IMG/VR virus record: IMGVR_UViG_3300042691_013609
Span: 57,239 to 121,238 of that record
Direction: 5' to 3' (one strand)
Length of the DNA: 64,000 bases
Origin: a virus
Notes under the pieces: generated by a model
The model's database searches: none
What the model was told of the DNA's origin: nothing
The model's input: only the letters and a program-made list of their open reading frames with translations
Part shown: piece by piece, positions 28,300 through 38,065 of the stretch
How positions within the stretch are numbered: the first letter of the stretch is position 1
How the letters are laid out: every line of letters starts with the position of its first letter
Position numbers and translations under genes: made by a program

Positions 28300-30785
28300 T
28301 GACAAATCTTTATGACGGTAATATAAAACCGACCGCATCTAGGTACGAAAAGGAGAAGAATAACTTTGAGCGTCAAATATCCATTATGGATTATTATGAC
28401 ACTTATTATGGTGACTATAGAGATGATGATAAGTTAAAAAAGTTTGAAATAAATTACGACTTATCTAACGGTCGATTAGATACTTCTTTGTATGAGATAG
28501 AGGATTTCTGTATGATTGGTCAGGAGAAAGTGACTATATCAAGAGGAGAAATACCTCATATACCTATTATAGCTCAAGTAGTTAATACTCTTAGAGGTGA
28601 ACAGCTTTTAAGACCATGGAAACTATCTGTAGAAGACGAATCTCCTTTAAAAGAATCTATACAAAACGAGGAGTATAGAAAGCTTTTTAAGAATTACATA
28701 CAGACAAATATTATAGCCCCACAAGAACAACAAGCTTATCAAAAACTAAGTTCTGAAATTCAGAACTTAGATACTAGTTTGTTATCCCCAGAAGAGCTAC
28801 AGCAAATACAGGCGGAAGTAGAACAAAAAGTTCAGGCAGAGGTATCGTTTAATACTCCAGAAGAAATAATGGATTATATGCAAAACCAATACCAAAACCC
28901 AATAGCTAGACAAGCCCAAGAGATTATGAATTATTTGGATAAAAAATTCAGGCTTAAAGATATTGAGGTTGAGGGTTTTAGTCATATGGTTCCTACTGGT
29001 GAAGAGTATTATTACGTTAATATAGGTGAAAGAGGGTTAGAGTTTGATATGATTCCTCCAGATTCTATAACATACGGTGGACCAGCAGAAGAAGTTTGGG
29101 TACAAAATATGGATTGGGCTAAAAGAGAAAGATGGACAACAATAACAGAGATAAGACATAAATATGCTGAAGTATTAAAGTCTGAGCATATGAAAGAGTT
29201 GGATAAAATGTATGAACCAAAATTTGGATCTAAACATTATGACAACGATAAGAGTCCTTTGACAAAAAGATACATGTTTGAATTGTCCAGAGATCCAGAA
29301 GGAATACAAGAAAAATTTGGAAATCAAGACTATAGAAAAAAAGAGAACTTTAACAATATAGCCTCTGCCTATGCAAATATTCAAGCTAGATGGGGTCTAG
29401 ATGTAGACTTCTCTGAATTTGCTATTAGAGAAACTCATATAGTTTGGAGAGAGGACAGGTTAATGTACAGAGTGTACAGATTAGAAAATGGTAAAGTAAA
29501 CAGATATTATTTTGACGAACATTATGTTCCAACAGAAGAAGATCTAGAAGTCAAAAAGATAATCGCACCTGAAATTTGGGAGGGCACAAAGATAGGAACT
29601 GAGGATCCTATCTACTTAAACATAAGACCTTTAAGAGGTCAATATTCTTCCAATAATGACCCATATTTTGTACAGCTTCCATATATAGGCAGAAAGTACA
29701 ATACTTATAGAGGAAGATCTAAAAATCTTGCTATTGTTGATTTAATGAAACAATTCCAAAGAGACATAGATACTGAAATGGCAGCATTAAGAAAAGATCT
29801 CGCTACTAACATAGGAAAGGTTTTTGTAATGCTTATGAACTCTAAGCCTCAAAACATGACCTGGAGCACTATGCTACAAATAGCTAAAGATCATAATATA
29901 TTAATGATTGATCCTGTTCAAAGAGGTTTGAGTGGTGTTGACCCACAATTTATGAGAGAGGTTAATATGTCTAAAATGAGTGAGATTGCCGAAAGGGTAA
30001 ATCTTATAAAAGAAATGACAAATAATCTTTATCAAGTTGCTGGGTTTAATGCTAATAGAACGGGTCAAGGAGGGCAGTATGCAAATGCCATGAACATACA
30101 GACTCAACAACAATCCTCGTATAATCAAACAGAGCCTATGTTTGAGACACACAGGATTATTGTAGAAAAGGCTTGCGACAGGTTGATGAATTTAGCAAGA
30201 GTATATTATAAAGATAACCAGGAAGAACTTAGAAATATACTATCTCCAACTTCTTATGCAGAATTAGAATTTGGTTATCCTTTTTGGTATTCTTATTTTA
30301 ACGTAAGATTAGAAAATTCAGGAAAAGTAGCCAGACAAGTAGAAATGCTAAAGCAATATATGCAAGCATTTATACAAAATGGTATGGAGCCTATTGATGT
30401 TGTACATTTGGCTTTAGCTGAAACTAAGAATGATCTTATGGATATTCTATCTAAGATAGACAAAAGACAAAAAGAAGCAGCACAGCAAGCACAGCAATCT
30501 CAGTCAGAACAAATGCAACAAGCAATGGCTATGGAAGCAGAGCAAGCTCAAGTTGAAAGAGACTTCAAAATGGCCATTAAGAAAATGGAACTTGATGCTT
30601 CTGATATTAGATCTCAAAGAGACTCAGAGAAATTTAGAATTGCTGCTGACGTTGACTCTGACGGCAGGTCAGATCTTCTCGAAGCTAAGATGATAGAAAT
30701 AGAACAAAGAAAGAAAGAACACGAAGATAAAATGGAATTGGCTAGACAGAAAAACGCAGATACTCAGGTCTCTGCAAGAATCTAA
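28299..30785 (+). CDS. Portal protein
   Basis: An 828-residue protein right after TerL, the usual portal position, with portal-like composition: a long N-terminal helical region (about 100-230, Gln-rich), a central core (YVNIGERGLEFDMIPPDSIT; GEDP-like loops; LRPLRGQYSS), then helices with VDLMKQFQRDIDTEMAALRK typical of the portal clip-to-stem region, and an Asn/Gln-rich C-terminal coiled coil (QQAQQSQSEQMQQAMAMEAE). It forms the dodecameric DNA entry ring. Confidence 0.85.
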   Translation: MTNLYDGNIKPTASRYEKEKNNFERQISIMDYYDTYYGDYRDDDKLKKFEINYDLSNGRLDTSLYEIEDFCMIGQEKVTISRGEIPHIPIIAQVVNTLRGEQLLRPWKLSVEDESPLKESIQNEEYRKLFKNYIQTNIIAPQEQQAYQKLSSEIQNLDTSLLSPEELQQIQAEVEQKVQAEVSFNTPEEIMDYMQNQYQNPIARQAQEIMNYLDKKFRLKDIEVEGFSHMVPTGEEYYYVNIGERGLEFDMIPPDSITYGGPAEEVWVQNMDWAKRERWTTITEIRHKYAEVLKSEHMKELDKMYEPKFGSKHYDNDKSPLTKRYMFELSRDPEGIQEKFGNQDYRKKENFNNIASAYANIQARWGLDVDFSEFAIRETHIVWREDRLMYRVYRLENGKVNRYYFDEHYVPTEEDLEVKKIIAPEIWEGTKIGTEDPIYLNIRPLRGQYSSNNDPYFVQLPYIGRKYNTYRGRSKNLAIVDLMKQFQRDIDTEMAALRKDLATNIGKVFVMLMNSKPQNMTWSTMLQIAKDHNILMIDPVQRGLSGVDPQFMREVNMSKMSEIAERVNLIKEMTNNLYQVAGFNANRTGQGGQYANAMNIQTQQQSSYNQTEPMFETHRIIVEKACDRLMNLARVYYKDNQEELRNILSPTSYAELEFGYPFWYSYFNVRLENSGKVARQVEMLKQYMQAFIQNGMEPIDVVHLALAETKNDLMDILSKIDKRQKEAAQQAQQSQSEQMQQAMAMEAEQAQVERDFKMAIKKMELDASDIRSQRDSEKFRIAADVDSDGRSDLLEAKMIEIEQRKKEHEDKMELARQKNADTQVSARI

Positions 30786-30853
30786 AATACGCCAATTCCC
30801 CGATTGAGTAAAATTAATTTTTAAATAACAGCCAATTTTGGCAAAACATGTAT

Positions 30854-30861
30854 TATATTTG
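30854..30861 (+). promoter_or_regulatory. TATATTTGCAT promoter before the scaffold gene
   Basis: An exact TAnnTTTG box (TATATTTG, then CATTTG) eight bases before the ATG at 30870, so the leader is nearly absent. Just upstream is a 12-bp palindrome (GCCAATTTTGGC, 30832-30843) that may be an operator. It provides a separate entry for scaffold and capsid expression. Confidence 0.6.
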
Positions 30862-30869
30862 CATTTGAT

Positions 30870-32108
30870 ATGGACACGACTGTATTAGAAAAAGAAACAA
30901 GCGTAGAAACTGCACAAAATAACTCAGAAGATTCTGTAGAGTATAGAGGTGGCGGTTTCAATAAGTGGGGAGTTAACGTAGAGAATAACAGCAAGTCTAG
31001 CAGACATTCAGCTTTTCTTGATGAAGAACCATCAGGAGATGATGGATCAGAGCCTCCTATAAATATGGACCCAGGCCAAATAGGCCAAATAGCTTCATCC
31101 ATAACTCCGACAGAAGAATCTGTTGAAGCAGTTAGTACTCCAGAGAGTAATGAAGAAGTTACCTCATCTGACGAGCCACAAACTGAAAACTTTGCATATT
31201 ATGTTGCAAAGCAAATGATTCAAGAAGGAGCACTTCCTAATTTTGATGATGTTGATGAAGATATAACTTTTGAAGATATTTATGAAAATTATAAAGTAGT
31301 AACTGAAGAAAAAGTAAAGACTCAAGTATTAGGTGAAGTACAAGCTACTTTGCAATCTGCCGGAGTCACAGATGAAAATTTGGTATTATTACAAGCAATA
31401 CAAAACGGAGTTCCGTTAGATGAGTTATATGAAGTAAATAAATATCAAAAGTATTCTCAGTTTGACGACTCGGCAGATTCTGACTTAAAACTTGAAGTTA
31501 TAAAAGAGTGGTATAAATCAAGAAATTTATCTGAGAGAGAGATTAATAGAAATCTAGAGGCTATAGAATTATCAGATGAAATAGACACTGAATTTGATGA
31601 TGCTAAAAACTTCTTCGCCCAAACATTAGAAGAATACCATAAAGCTCAAAGACAAATAGCTTTACAAGAATTAGAACAAAGAAAAGCAATTCAACTTAGA
31701 AATGCAGATGTTTTAAATAAAGCTGTAACTCAGGGGGTCTTAGCAAATGAAAGATTAACCTCAGAACAAAGCCAACAACTTCAAAGAGATATATACGAAA
31801 GGAATAAAGTGTATAATATTGAAGGACAACAAGTTCCGCTATCTCCATTTGAAGAATTTATGTATTTAATGAATAATGATTTTGAGTTTCAGCTTTTAAA
31901 CTTTAAAAATTTTAGGTTTAAAAACTCTGAAGCAGAGATGTTAAAAGTACAAGCTCAGGAACAAGCTGACAAAGATTACTTAGAGGCTTTTAAAAAAGCT
32001 CAGGGAAAATCAGCGATGAAGGGCTCCTTAAAGAAAAAAACGAATAATACTCAAGATGGTTATACCTCTTATATAAACGAGACTGGAGGTAGGAGCTATG
32101 AGTTTTAA
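30870..32108 (+). CDS. Scaffold-like protein, 412 aa
   Basis: Between portal and major capsid gene, where scaffolding proteins lie. It is acidic, has a low-complexity N-terminus (Glu/Ser-rich, residues 1-110), a long helical middle (KTQVLGEVQATLQSAGVTDE; FFAQTLEEYHKAQRQIALQE) and a basic C-terminus (GKSAMKGSLKKKTNN), the expected capsid-contact end of a scaffold. No protease domain is seen. It most likely guides assembly of the head. Confidence 0.7.
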   Translation: MDTTVLEKETSVETAQNNSEDSVEYRGGGFNKWGVNVENNSKSSRHSAFLDEEPSGDDGSEPPINMDPGQIGQIASSITPTEESVEAVSTPESNEEVTSSDEPQTENFAYYVAKQMIQEGALPNFDDVDEDITFEDIYENYKVVTEEKVKTQVLGEVQATLQSAGVTDENLVLLQAIQNGVPLDELYEVNKYQKYSQFDDSADSDLKLEVIKEWYKSRNLSEREINRNLEAIELSDEIDTEFDDAKNFFAQTLEEYHKAQRQIALQELEQRKAIQLRNADVLNKAVTQGVLANERLTSEQSQQLQRDIYERNKVYNIEGQQVPLSPFEEFMYLMNNDFEFQLLNFKNFRFKNSEAEMLKVQAQEQADKDYLEAFKKAQGKSAMKGSLKKKTNNTQDGYTSYINETGGRSYEF

Positions 32109-32148
32109 TAAAACATGACAAAATAACTAAAACTAAAACTTAGAAAAA

Positions 32149-33684
32149 ATGAGCGGAATTAGAACTAAACCGTTTCCATCCAAATATATCGTTGAAGAGC
32201 AGTATGCTAATGACGATAAATTGTTTAGCGGTCACTTTAGGTATGAAAACTTGCTACAATCAAAAGGTGGAACAGTACACGATTACACAGACTTAACAGA
32301 ATTAGCTAGAGGTTTCTACGCTAGAACTTCTGAAACTCTTTCTGAGAATACAGCTCCTTGGTTACAATGGATCAAAGGAACTGGCGGAATGAAAGACGTT
32401 ACTACTCAGAAAGTTCGTTGGAGACACTACGGTAAGCCAAAGAGAAAATTCATTTCTCAGGGTAACCCAAACACATGTGAATATATTGGAGCAGCTGGCT
32501 CTACTTTTAAAGTAATTTTTGATGTAGACCATTTCCAGCCTTCTGATGAATTAGCACCAGTTGAAAACGGACGTGCTAAAATTATTATTGAATCTTACGC
32601 TAGAAAAGTAGCCGGTGGTTATCAGTATGATGCTGTTTTAGCAAACCCTGAAACACACTTGCCTAAAGTTTATTTACAAGGAAAATTCTGGACAAGAGCA
32701 GGTCAATCTTCTGCATATTTATCTCCTATTACAGGACGTGCAGGTAGCTTCTCTTTCAGCTCAGGTTTTGCTTATATCGAATTTGAAGTTCCTTTACACA
32801 CTATGACTAAGGAGTTCTCTGTAGACATGGAGACACACCTTAAAGAAGGTTCTTTGAAAGTTGGTTGTAAGTATGACGATAATGTAATCGAAGAGAAAAT
32901 TACAAATAGACTTGAGATCGAGTTTGATGCGGCTTTTGAAAAAGAAATGGAGCACATCCTCGTTCACGGAGAAATGACAAACAACAGGGTTGATCCTGTT
33001 AATAGAAAGCCTATTACAACTTCTCCTGGTCTTTACGCATATTTGGAAGAATCCAATATTATTAAGTATAATCCATTTGTCAACAGCGTTGACATGATCA
33101 TGGACCTTATCCAAGTTTACTGGTACGACCGTGTACCTACAAGCAAGAGAAATCTTGTATTGATGACTGGAGAAGCTGGTCTTAAATTGTTCCACAACTG
33201 GTTGGTTGAGAAGTTCGGATCTATGCCTGTAGAAATTGAGCACAACTTCGTACTCGATTCTTCTAAGTCACATGACATGGCTAAGAGAGGATTTGCTCTT
33301 GGTGGATTCCAATTTACAAAGTACCACGTACAGCCATTTGGTAGCGTTACAGTAGGTCACTGGCCAATGCTTGATGACACATTGTTTGATGCTAAGACAA
33401 TGCCTGGAAGTATCTATACAGTTCGTTCTCACGAGTTCATCGCTATGGACTGGGGAATGGGCGAGCCAAACGTAACTCTATTAAAGAATACTCAGAGAGA
33501 TAGAGATTTGATCGTACCTGGTTACTGGTCTCCTTGGGGTGCAGTTGGTTTAAAGAACCCTTACTTCAAGACTGTTGGTCAACCTGAATTAGAAGATACT
33601 TATTTAGTTCGTAAGAGTAGAACTTTCGGTCTTGCGGTTATGGATGTATCTAGAATCTTATTGTTCAGACCTTCTGTAGGATAA
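32149..33684 (+). CDS. Major capsid protein candidate
   Basis: A 511-residue protein followed at once by a strong terminator, as expected of the most abundant virion protein. Codon use is unlike neighbours: Arg CGT appears often and codons are tuned. Position between scaffold and connector genes, and length, match a major capsid protein. Seen are a helix after an N-terminal arm, a beta-rich domain around TFKVIFDVDHFQPSDELAPV, and a long axial-domain-like C-terminus (VTLLKNTQRDRDLIVPGYWS). I see no decisive HK97 signature. Confidence 0.75.
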   Translation: MSGIRTKPFPSKYIVEEQYANDDKLFSGHFRYENLLQSKGGTVHDYTDLTELARGFYARTSETLSENTAPWLQWIKGTGGMKDVTTQKVRWRHYGKPKRKFISQGNPNTCEYIGAAGSTFKVIFDVDHFQPSDELAPVENGRAKIIIESYARKVAGGYQYDAVLANPETHLPKVYLQGKFWTRAGQSSAYLSPITGRAGSFSFSSGFAYIEFEVPLHTMTKEFSVDMETHLKEGSLKVGCKYDDNVIEEKITNRLEIEFDAAFEKEMEHILVHGEMTNNRVDPVNRKPITTSPGLYAYLEESNIIKYNPFVNSVDMIMDLIQVYWYDRVPTSKRNLVLMTGEAGLKLFHNWLVEKFGSMPVEIEHNFVLDSSKSHDMAKRGFALGGFQFTKYHVQPFGSVTVGHWPMLDDTLFDAKTMPGSIYTVRSHEFIAMDWGMGEPNVTLLKNTQRDRDLIVPGYWSPWGAVGLKNPYFKTVGQPELEDTYLVRKSRTFGLAVMDVSRILLFRPSVG

Positions 33685-33713
33685 TAAAAATTATTATATA
33701 ACTTTAAAATAAA

Positions 33714-33744
33714 GGTGGAGGCTTAACGGCCTCCACCATTTTTA
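33714..33744 (+). terminator. Strong intrinsic terminator after the capsid gene
   Basis: Arms GGTGGAGGC (33714-33722) and GCCTCCACC (33729-33737) are perfectly complementary with a six-base loop (TTAACG), followed by ATTTTTA. It isolates capsid transcription, giving a capsid message with its own end. Confidence 0.93.
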
Positions 33745-33747
33745 GCT

Positions 33748-33981
33748 ATGAAAACAATGAAGAAAATTACATCTGCTACCACTAAGATGAAATCTGGCGG
33801 TAAAGTTAAAAAAATGCAATCTGGCGGTGAGGCTGTTTTGGTAAAATCTGCACCAAAAGATATGTCTTTGAAGAATTATGTAAATTCTCAAAAGAATAAG
33901 ACTGCAAAAGATAAACTTAAAGATGCACAATCATCTAAAAAGATGATGAACGGTGGTTACGGAAAAAAGAAAATGAAATAG
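33748..33981 (+). CDS. Small Lys/Gly-rich virion-associated protein, 77 aa
   Basis: A 77-residue very basic protein (MKTMKKITSATTKMKSGGKV) with two Lys-x-Met-x-SGG motifs (KMKSGG, KMQSGG) and a Gly/Lys C-terminus (MMNGGYGKKKMK). The KKMQSGG motif recurs in the gene at 45324. Small basic proteins with M-x-x-GG motifs are common as uncharacterised virion genes in environmental phages. A DNA-condensing or capsid-lining role is plausible. A mini-frame (MKAKGPCKPCGRPR) follows at 33984. Confidence 0.6.
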   Translation: MKTMKKITSATTKMKSGGKVKKMQSGGEAVLVKSAPKDMSLKNYVNSQKNKTAKDKLKDAQSSKKMMNGGYGKKKMK

Positions 33982-34061
33982 TATGAAAGCTAAAGGACCT
34001 TGCAAACCTTGTGGAAGACCAAGGTAAGCTAACTTAATTAAATAAAAAATCAAAAAGGGGA

Positions 34062-35030
34062 ATGGAAACATTAATAGTAAGAAGAAAAAGCGATCTAAGT
34101 AAACTCAAGACTTCTGATGAAATTTATTATCAGGATTCAAAAGATTATACTAAAGATGGCGAAGCGATTGATACATTTAGTAAAAACAGTCAATCTGTAA
34201 TTGGCACAATGTCTAATTTGACACCTCACTGGGACTACACTAAAAATGAGTGGTCTTTTTATGGAGGATTTCAATCTCTTTTAGAAATTGCTAAAAAATT
34301 GCAGCTAAGAGGTCAAAATAACGAACTACTTCTACCTACTGAGTATTCTTTAAAAAATCCAAATGATCCTTTCTTTGCTCATAAAAGTTTGTGGCAAAGT
34401 ACATTCATGGAGGAAGGATCTAAGTATTTGACAGAAGAAACTCCTTTAGAGGAGTTCTATATGCGAGTTCTAAAAGGAAGAGAAGACATTGAGCAGCCAG
34501 ATAGAGAGCCAGGAGAGCAATCAGCTTTTTTAACATCTGGTTCAAAGTTGGAGATTTTATCCCCAAGGGCTGAGTTAAAAGTACAATCAAATAAAATTGA
34601 CGAGGAAGTAGAAGCTATTCTATTGTACGATTCATTAAGAAAGAATTTTGATAAGATGAAGAGGATTGTGTCTATTGCAGATCCACCATCTTATGATGAA
34701 TCTTATAATGACCCAGTAGCCATGGCGGCTTTGTTAAAACACGAATTAGTTGACAATACTCAATACGTCACTAAATACGGGATGGAAGCTAGAAAATATT
34801 TTATGCATTTATGCAATTTGCCAAATGAAGATTTGGAAGTATATAGCAAAGTATTAAGAGCGGCTCAAGACGGTATTATTAGACGAAATAGTAAATCTGG
34901 GTATACAATGAAGGGTGAGTTATTAGCCGAAGGTTCTATCAGGGATGACAAGAAATTAGTAGAATTTTTCCAAAAAGACGAAAATATTTCATATTACTCC
35001 AAATTGGAGGATTTAATAGCAAATAAATAA
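34062..35030 (+). CDS. Hypothetical virion protein, 322 aa
   Basis: A 322-residue acidic soluble protein after the capsid terminator, in the head-completion/connector section. Seen: METLIVRRKSDLSKLKTSDE, a GFQSLLEIAKKLQLRGQNNE helix region, and a helical C-terminus (DDKKLVEFFQKDENISYYSK). Likely a structural or assembly factor of head or neck by position. Not recognised. Confidence 0.65.
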   Translation: METLIVRRKSDLSKLKTSDEIYYQDSKDYTKDGEAIDTFSKNSQSVIGTMSNLTPHWDYTKNEWSFYGGFQSLLEIAKKLQLRGQNNELLLPTEYSLKNPNDPFFAHKSLWQSTFMEEGSKYLTEETPLEEFYMRVLKGREDIEQPDREPGEQSAFLTSGSKLEILSPRAELKVQSNKIDEEVEAILLYDSLRKNFDKMKRIVSIADPPSYDESYNDPVAMAALLKHELVDNTQYVTKYGMEARKYFMHLCNLPNEDLEVYSKVLRAAQDGIIRRNSKSGYTMKGELLAEGSIRDDKKLVEFFQKDENISYYSKLEDLIANK

Positions 35031-35032
35031 AT

Positions 35033-35755
35033 ATGCCTATTAGCGCCAGAAAGCTTGTTTACGATACAGTTAGAAAACTAAATGGTTTAAATACTGGAAT
35101 GGGGCAGTCTTTCAGCGTGTTAGACTTGGTCAGCGCTATTAATGATGCTTATGAAATTATTGTAGAAAATAATGTAAAGTTTACTGACACCAACTCTTTA
35201 ATTAGGGACAATCTCAGAAAGCTTGAAATAAAAAATTACGAATTAGATTTATCTAACAAAGGTAATTACTATTTCGCAAAGTACCCGGACAATCTGTATA
35301 AAAGATTAAACCACGTAGCAGAAGTAACTTGTAAAGATTGTGATGGAACAAAAATTATAGTTCCAAGATTAGTACAGTCTGATGATTTACATGAAGCTAG
35401 AAAAAACCCATATAGAAAAGCTAATTATTATTGGGAACAATTAATAATGGATGAAGGTGGTGAGGGGTTATTTATTTATACTGACGGGGAAATGGAAGTA
35501 ACTAAATTAACTATAGACTATTATAGACGTATAAACTACATAGAAGCACCTAGCTTGGTAGAATGCAATGACTATGTTTATTTGAATTATGATGACAACC
35601 TCATTTCCAATGATGTTAATTTTGATTTAGATAATACATATATAGCAAGGAAGGTAACTGATGTCGCTGTATTATTATTAAGAACTGATATTAAAGATAC
35701 AGAAGCCTTCAGACTAAAGTTAGAAAGCATAATGCAAACAGACAAAATAACTTAA
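35033..35755 (+). CDS. Putative neck or head-completion protein, 240 aa
   Basis: A 240-residue protein whose first half is helical (MPISARKLVYDTVRKLNGLN; SVLDLVSAINDAYEIIVENN), typical of the head-tail connector (gp6-like) proteins of many phages, and whose second half mixes strands (GLFIYTDGEMEVTKLTIDYY). A C-K-D-C motif (VTCKDCDGT) is present. It is two bases past the previous gene. A neck-ring role is inferred from position and general shape. Confidence 0.5.
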   Translation: MPISARKLVYDTVRKLNGLNTGMGQSFSVLDLVSAINDAYEIIVENNVKFTDTNSLIRDNLRKLEIKNYELDLSNKGNYYFAKYPDNLYKRLNHVAEVTCKDCDGTKIIVPRLVQSDDLHEARKNPYRKANYYWEQLIMDEGGEGLFIYTDGEMEVTKLTIDYYRRINYIEAPSLVECNDYVYLNYDDNLISNDVNFDLDNTYIARKVTDVAVLLLRTDIKDTEAFRLKLESIMQTDKIT

Positions 35756-35773
35756 ACTAAAAAAACTTAAAAA

Positions 35774-37402
35774 ATGAGTTCAGAAAAAAGCGAAATCAAA
35801 AGACACCTAGTTACTTCCGGTAACTTTGCGTTCGTTGCAACAGGTACTCCATTATATAAACTTGTTAAGACTGGAGAGAAGTTCAAGAAGTACTATAATG
35901 TAGCCCCAGGTCAACCAGTTATGTGGGTTGAGGATACAGATTGCGGGGATATTCCTGATACAATTGCACCAGCAAACTTAACACTTGCTGACTTAGCTAA
36001 TATCAAAATTGGTGTTGGTTACTCTTCACAAGGTAATGGCATGACTGATGCTATTAGACTTTTGTCACCTGTGAATATCCAAGGTTGTACAATCGACAAA
36101 TTGGATGCTACTGATGCACAATGTGCAGTTCCTTGGATTAAGGCAGTTTATCCTGATTGCGTTAGCTGCGATACAGTTAGTGCCCGTGTTAGGGTTTACG
36201 ACAACCAAAGTATTTCTTTCTCAGACCATCCGTTGAAAGCATACCAAGAATTTGTTGGATCTTACACTCCTGATTGCTCTTCTTGCAACGACTGTGAGCA
36301 GACAGCTACTTGCGATGAAATCGTTTGCGGTTTGGTTGATGCATTGAATAATGACACAGACCTTCGTATTGAAGGGGATCCATATCCACACTATTACAAC
36401 ACAGGTTTGGTTCGTCCTTACACTGCGTTTAAAATTCACAACACTTGGAAATCTTACTGTATTTCCCCATCTATTGGTGCTGATTGTACTGAGTGTAATT
36501 CAATTTCTGCATTGACTACATTTACAATTGATGGTGACAATTATAACTTCGATTTAACAGACCCATCAACATCTGGCGAAACACTCCAAACTTTGGTTGG
36601 TCAGTTAGAAGTTGCTGTTGACTTAATTAACGAGAAATTTACAGAAGTTTTAGGTCGTCATGCTGGTAAGGCATTCCTCTCTAAAGGAGAAGGTAAGTGC
36701 TGCCCATTGCAGTTGTTTGTTACTACTTGTGACAGCACATTTGCTATTGCAGGTTTAACTCAGTGCCAAGATGCAGTTGACCAATGGCCTGATTTCGTAA
36801 CTAGCGGTTACTGCAAGCAGTGTGGTTCTACTGAAGATACTACTACTCCTAACTGCGGTATTGGTGTTTTCGTTAAGCCTGATGTTGAGCCTTGCAATTG
36901 CTGGGAATTAAACCAGCCTAAGCAGTTCAACAGCCGTTGGATTGAAATCGACATCTTGTCCGGAACTGGTAACGATAATACACCTAAGTACACTAAAAAG
37001 GCTACACTTCTTGAAGGTCAAGTTGCGAGCAACTACGGATCACAGATTCAGTACCTTGAGTACGCACACAACATCGATGCTATCGGATTTGAAGGTTTCG
37101 ATTATGAAATCGGAAATGAAGTAGCCGGATGGTTGGGAGTTCCTAATAAGAGGTCCAGAATTAGAAAAGCAATTACAGCAGACTGCGAAAAGTCATACTG
37201 TACTTATTATATGAGACATAAAGGCCAGACTGAAAAAGGTCCATTGAAGACATTCATCAATCTTTATATTGACGGATTCATTCACGTACCTGAGAATGAC
37301 TTTACTACGAAGACAAGCATTAATGCCTTGTTCGACAAATTCGTTGACTTGGTTCCTCAAGAATGTAAAGTTCTTACAAGCGCTAGCTGCTACGTAGACT
37401 AA
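35774..37402 (+). CDS. Cys-rich major structural protein, 542 aa
   Basis: A large protein with about 30 cysteines, many in close pairs (SSCNDCEQTATCDEIVCG; DCTECN; EPCNCW). It has codons tuned like the capsid gene (CGT, GGT, GTT), its own strong terminator, and lies after the connector genes, so it is probably abundant in the virion, perhaps a tail or head-decoration protein. There is no signal peptide, so the cysteines may bind metal or form disulfides after lysis. Not recognised. Confidence 0.6.
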   Translation: MSSEKSEIKRHLVTSGNFAFVATGTPLYKLVKTGEKFKKYYNVAPGQPVMWVEDTDCGDIPDTIAPANLTLADLANIKIGVGYSSQGNGMTDAIRLLSPVNIQGCTIDKLDATDAQCAVPWIKAVYPDCVSCDTVSARVRVYDNQSISFSDHPLKAYQEFVGSYTPDCSSCNDCEQTATCDEIVCGLVDALNNDTDLRIEGDPYPHYYNTGLVRPYTAFKIHNTWKSYCISPSIGADCTECNSISALTTFTIDGDNYNFDLTDPSTSGETLQTLVGQLEVAVDLINEKFTEVLGRHAGKAFLSKGEGKCCPLQLFVTTCDSTFAIAGLTQCQDAVDQWPDFVTSGYCKQCGSTEDTTTPNCGIGVFVKPDVEPCNCWELNQPKQFNSRWIEIDILSGTGNDNTPKYTKKATLLEGQVASNYGSQIQYLEYAHNIDAIGFEGFDYEIGNEVAGWLGVPNKRSRIRKAITADCEKSYCTYYMRHKGQTEKGPLKTFINLYIDGFIHVPENDFTTKTSINALFDKFVDLVPQECKVLTSASCYVD

Positions 37403-37408
37403 ATAAAT

Positions 37409-37481
37409 CCGTCCTTGAAGACGGCTTCCTTACCCCAATCCCAATTGATTTTTACAGGGGCCTAACCAGCCCCTGTTTTTT
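37409..37481 (+). terminator. Terminator, preceded by a second hairpin
   Basis: CAGGGGC (37455-37461) pairs perfectly with GCCCCTG (37469-37475) around a 7-base loop and is followed by TTTTTT. A separate hairpin CCGTC-CTTGAA-GACGG (37409-37424) precedes it and may be an RNA stability element. Together they fill the 100-bp gap. Confidence 0.9.
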
Positions 37482-37505
37482 AGAAAAAAAAATACATGAA
37501 GTAAA

Positions 37506-38042
37506 ATGAACAATATAAAATTAACAGGAAATTCAAAACTCCTAAAAAAGACAAAATCTAAGATCAATCCTAGAGAATTATCTCTTGCGCTGGCCGAAGC
37601 CACTGAATGTGGTAACGGCCTTAATCCGTTGAAGGGATATATTGTTCTTCCTAATTTTAATTCATCTTCAGGAGATGTTGACAATAGAGTAGCATTATAT
37701 ATTGTAGATGGAGAATTAGTAATTGAGCCAATCGAAGATGCAAAAGCAGCTATTTCTGCTTTCTGCTCAAACTCTTTAGTTAGCGCTACTGGAGCGTCTA
37801 TATCAGGATGCTTAACTGGACAAAATTTAACAGTAGGCGGGACTAGACAATTAACAGCTTCAGTAACTCCTTCCACTGCGTTACAAACTGGTACTTGGAC
37901 AACATCTAACGCGGGTAGAGCGACAGTTAACTCATCTGGATTAGTAACAGCTGTTGCAGCCGGTTCCGTGACAATTACGTTTACTTCTACTGATGGAGGA
38001 TTTACGGCTACTTGCGCTATTACTGTGGTTGCTCCATTATAA
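37506..38042 (+). CDS. Virion protein with C-terminal Ig-like (Big2) domain
   Basis: A 178-residue protein. Its N-terminal 30 residues (IKLTGNSKLLKKTKSKINPR, ELSLA) match the start of the 45476 protein (LKLTGKSNILKKTTSGINPK) and look like a shared anchor. Residues about 95-178 form a bacterial Ig-like domain of group 2 (GGTRQLTASVTPSTALQTGT; SSGLVTAVAAGSVTITF). Such domains on phage particles bind glycans on bacterial surfaces. A decoration or fibre protein is likely. Confidence 0.7.
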   Translation: MNNIKLTGNSKLLKKTKSKINPRELSLALAEATECGNGLNPLKGYIVLPNFNSSSGDVDNRVALYIVDGELVIEPIEDAKAAISAFCSNSLVSATGASISGCLTGQNLTVGGTRQLTASVTPSTALQTGTWTTSNAGRATVNSSGLVTAVAAGSVTITFTSTDGGFTATCAITVVAPL

Positions 38043-38065
38043 TTTTATAATAAAAATATAATAAC

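Noticed and set aside
33984-34028. 14-codon frame with a CKPCG motif after the Lys-rich protein
   Set aside because: Too short to support from sequence alone; mentioned in the neighbouring entry only.
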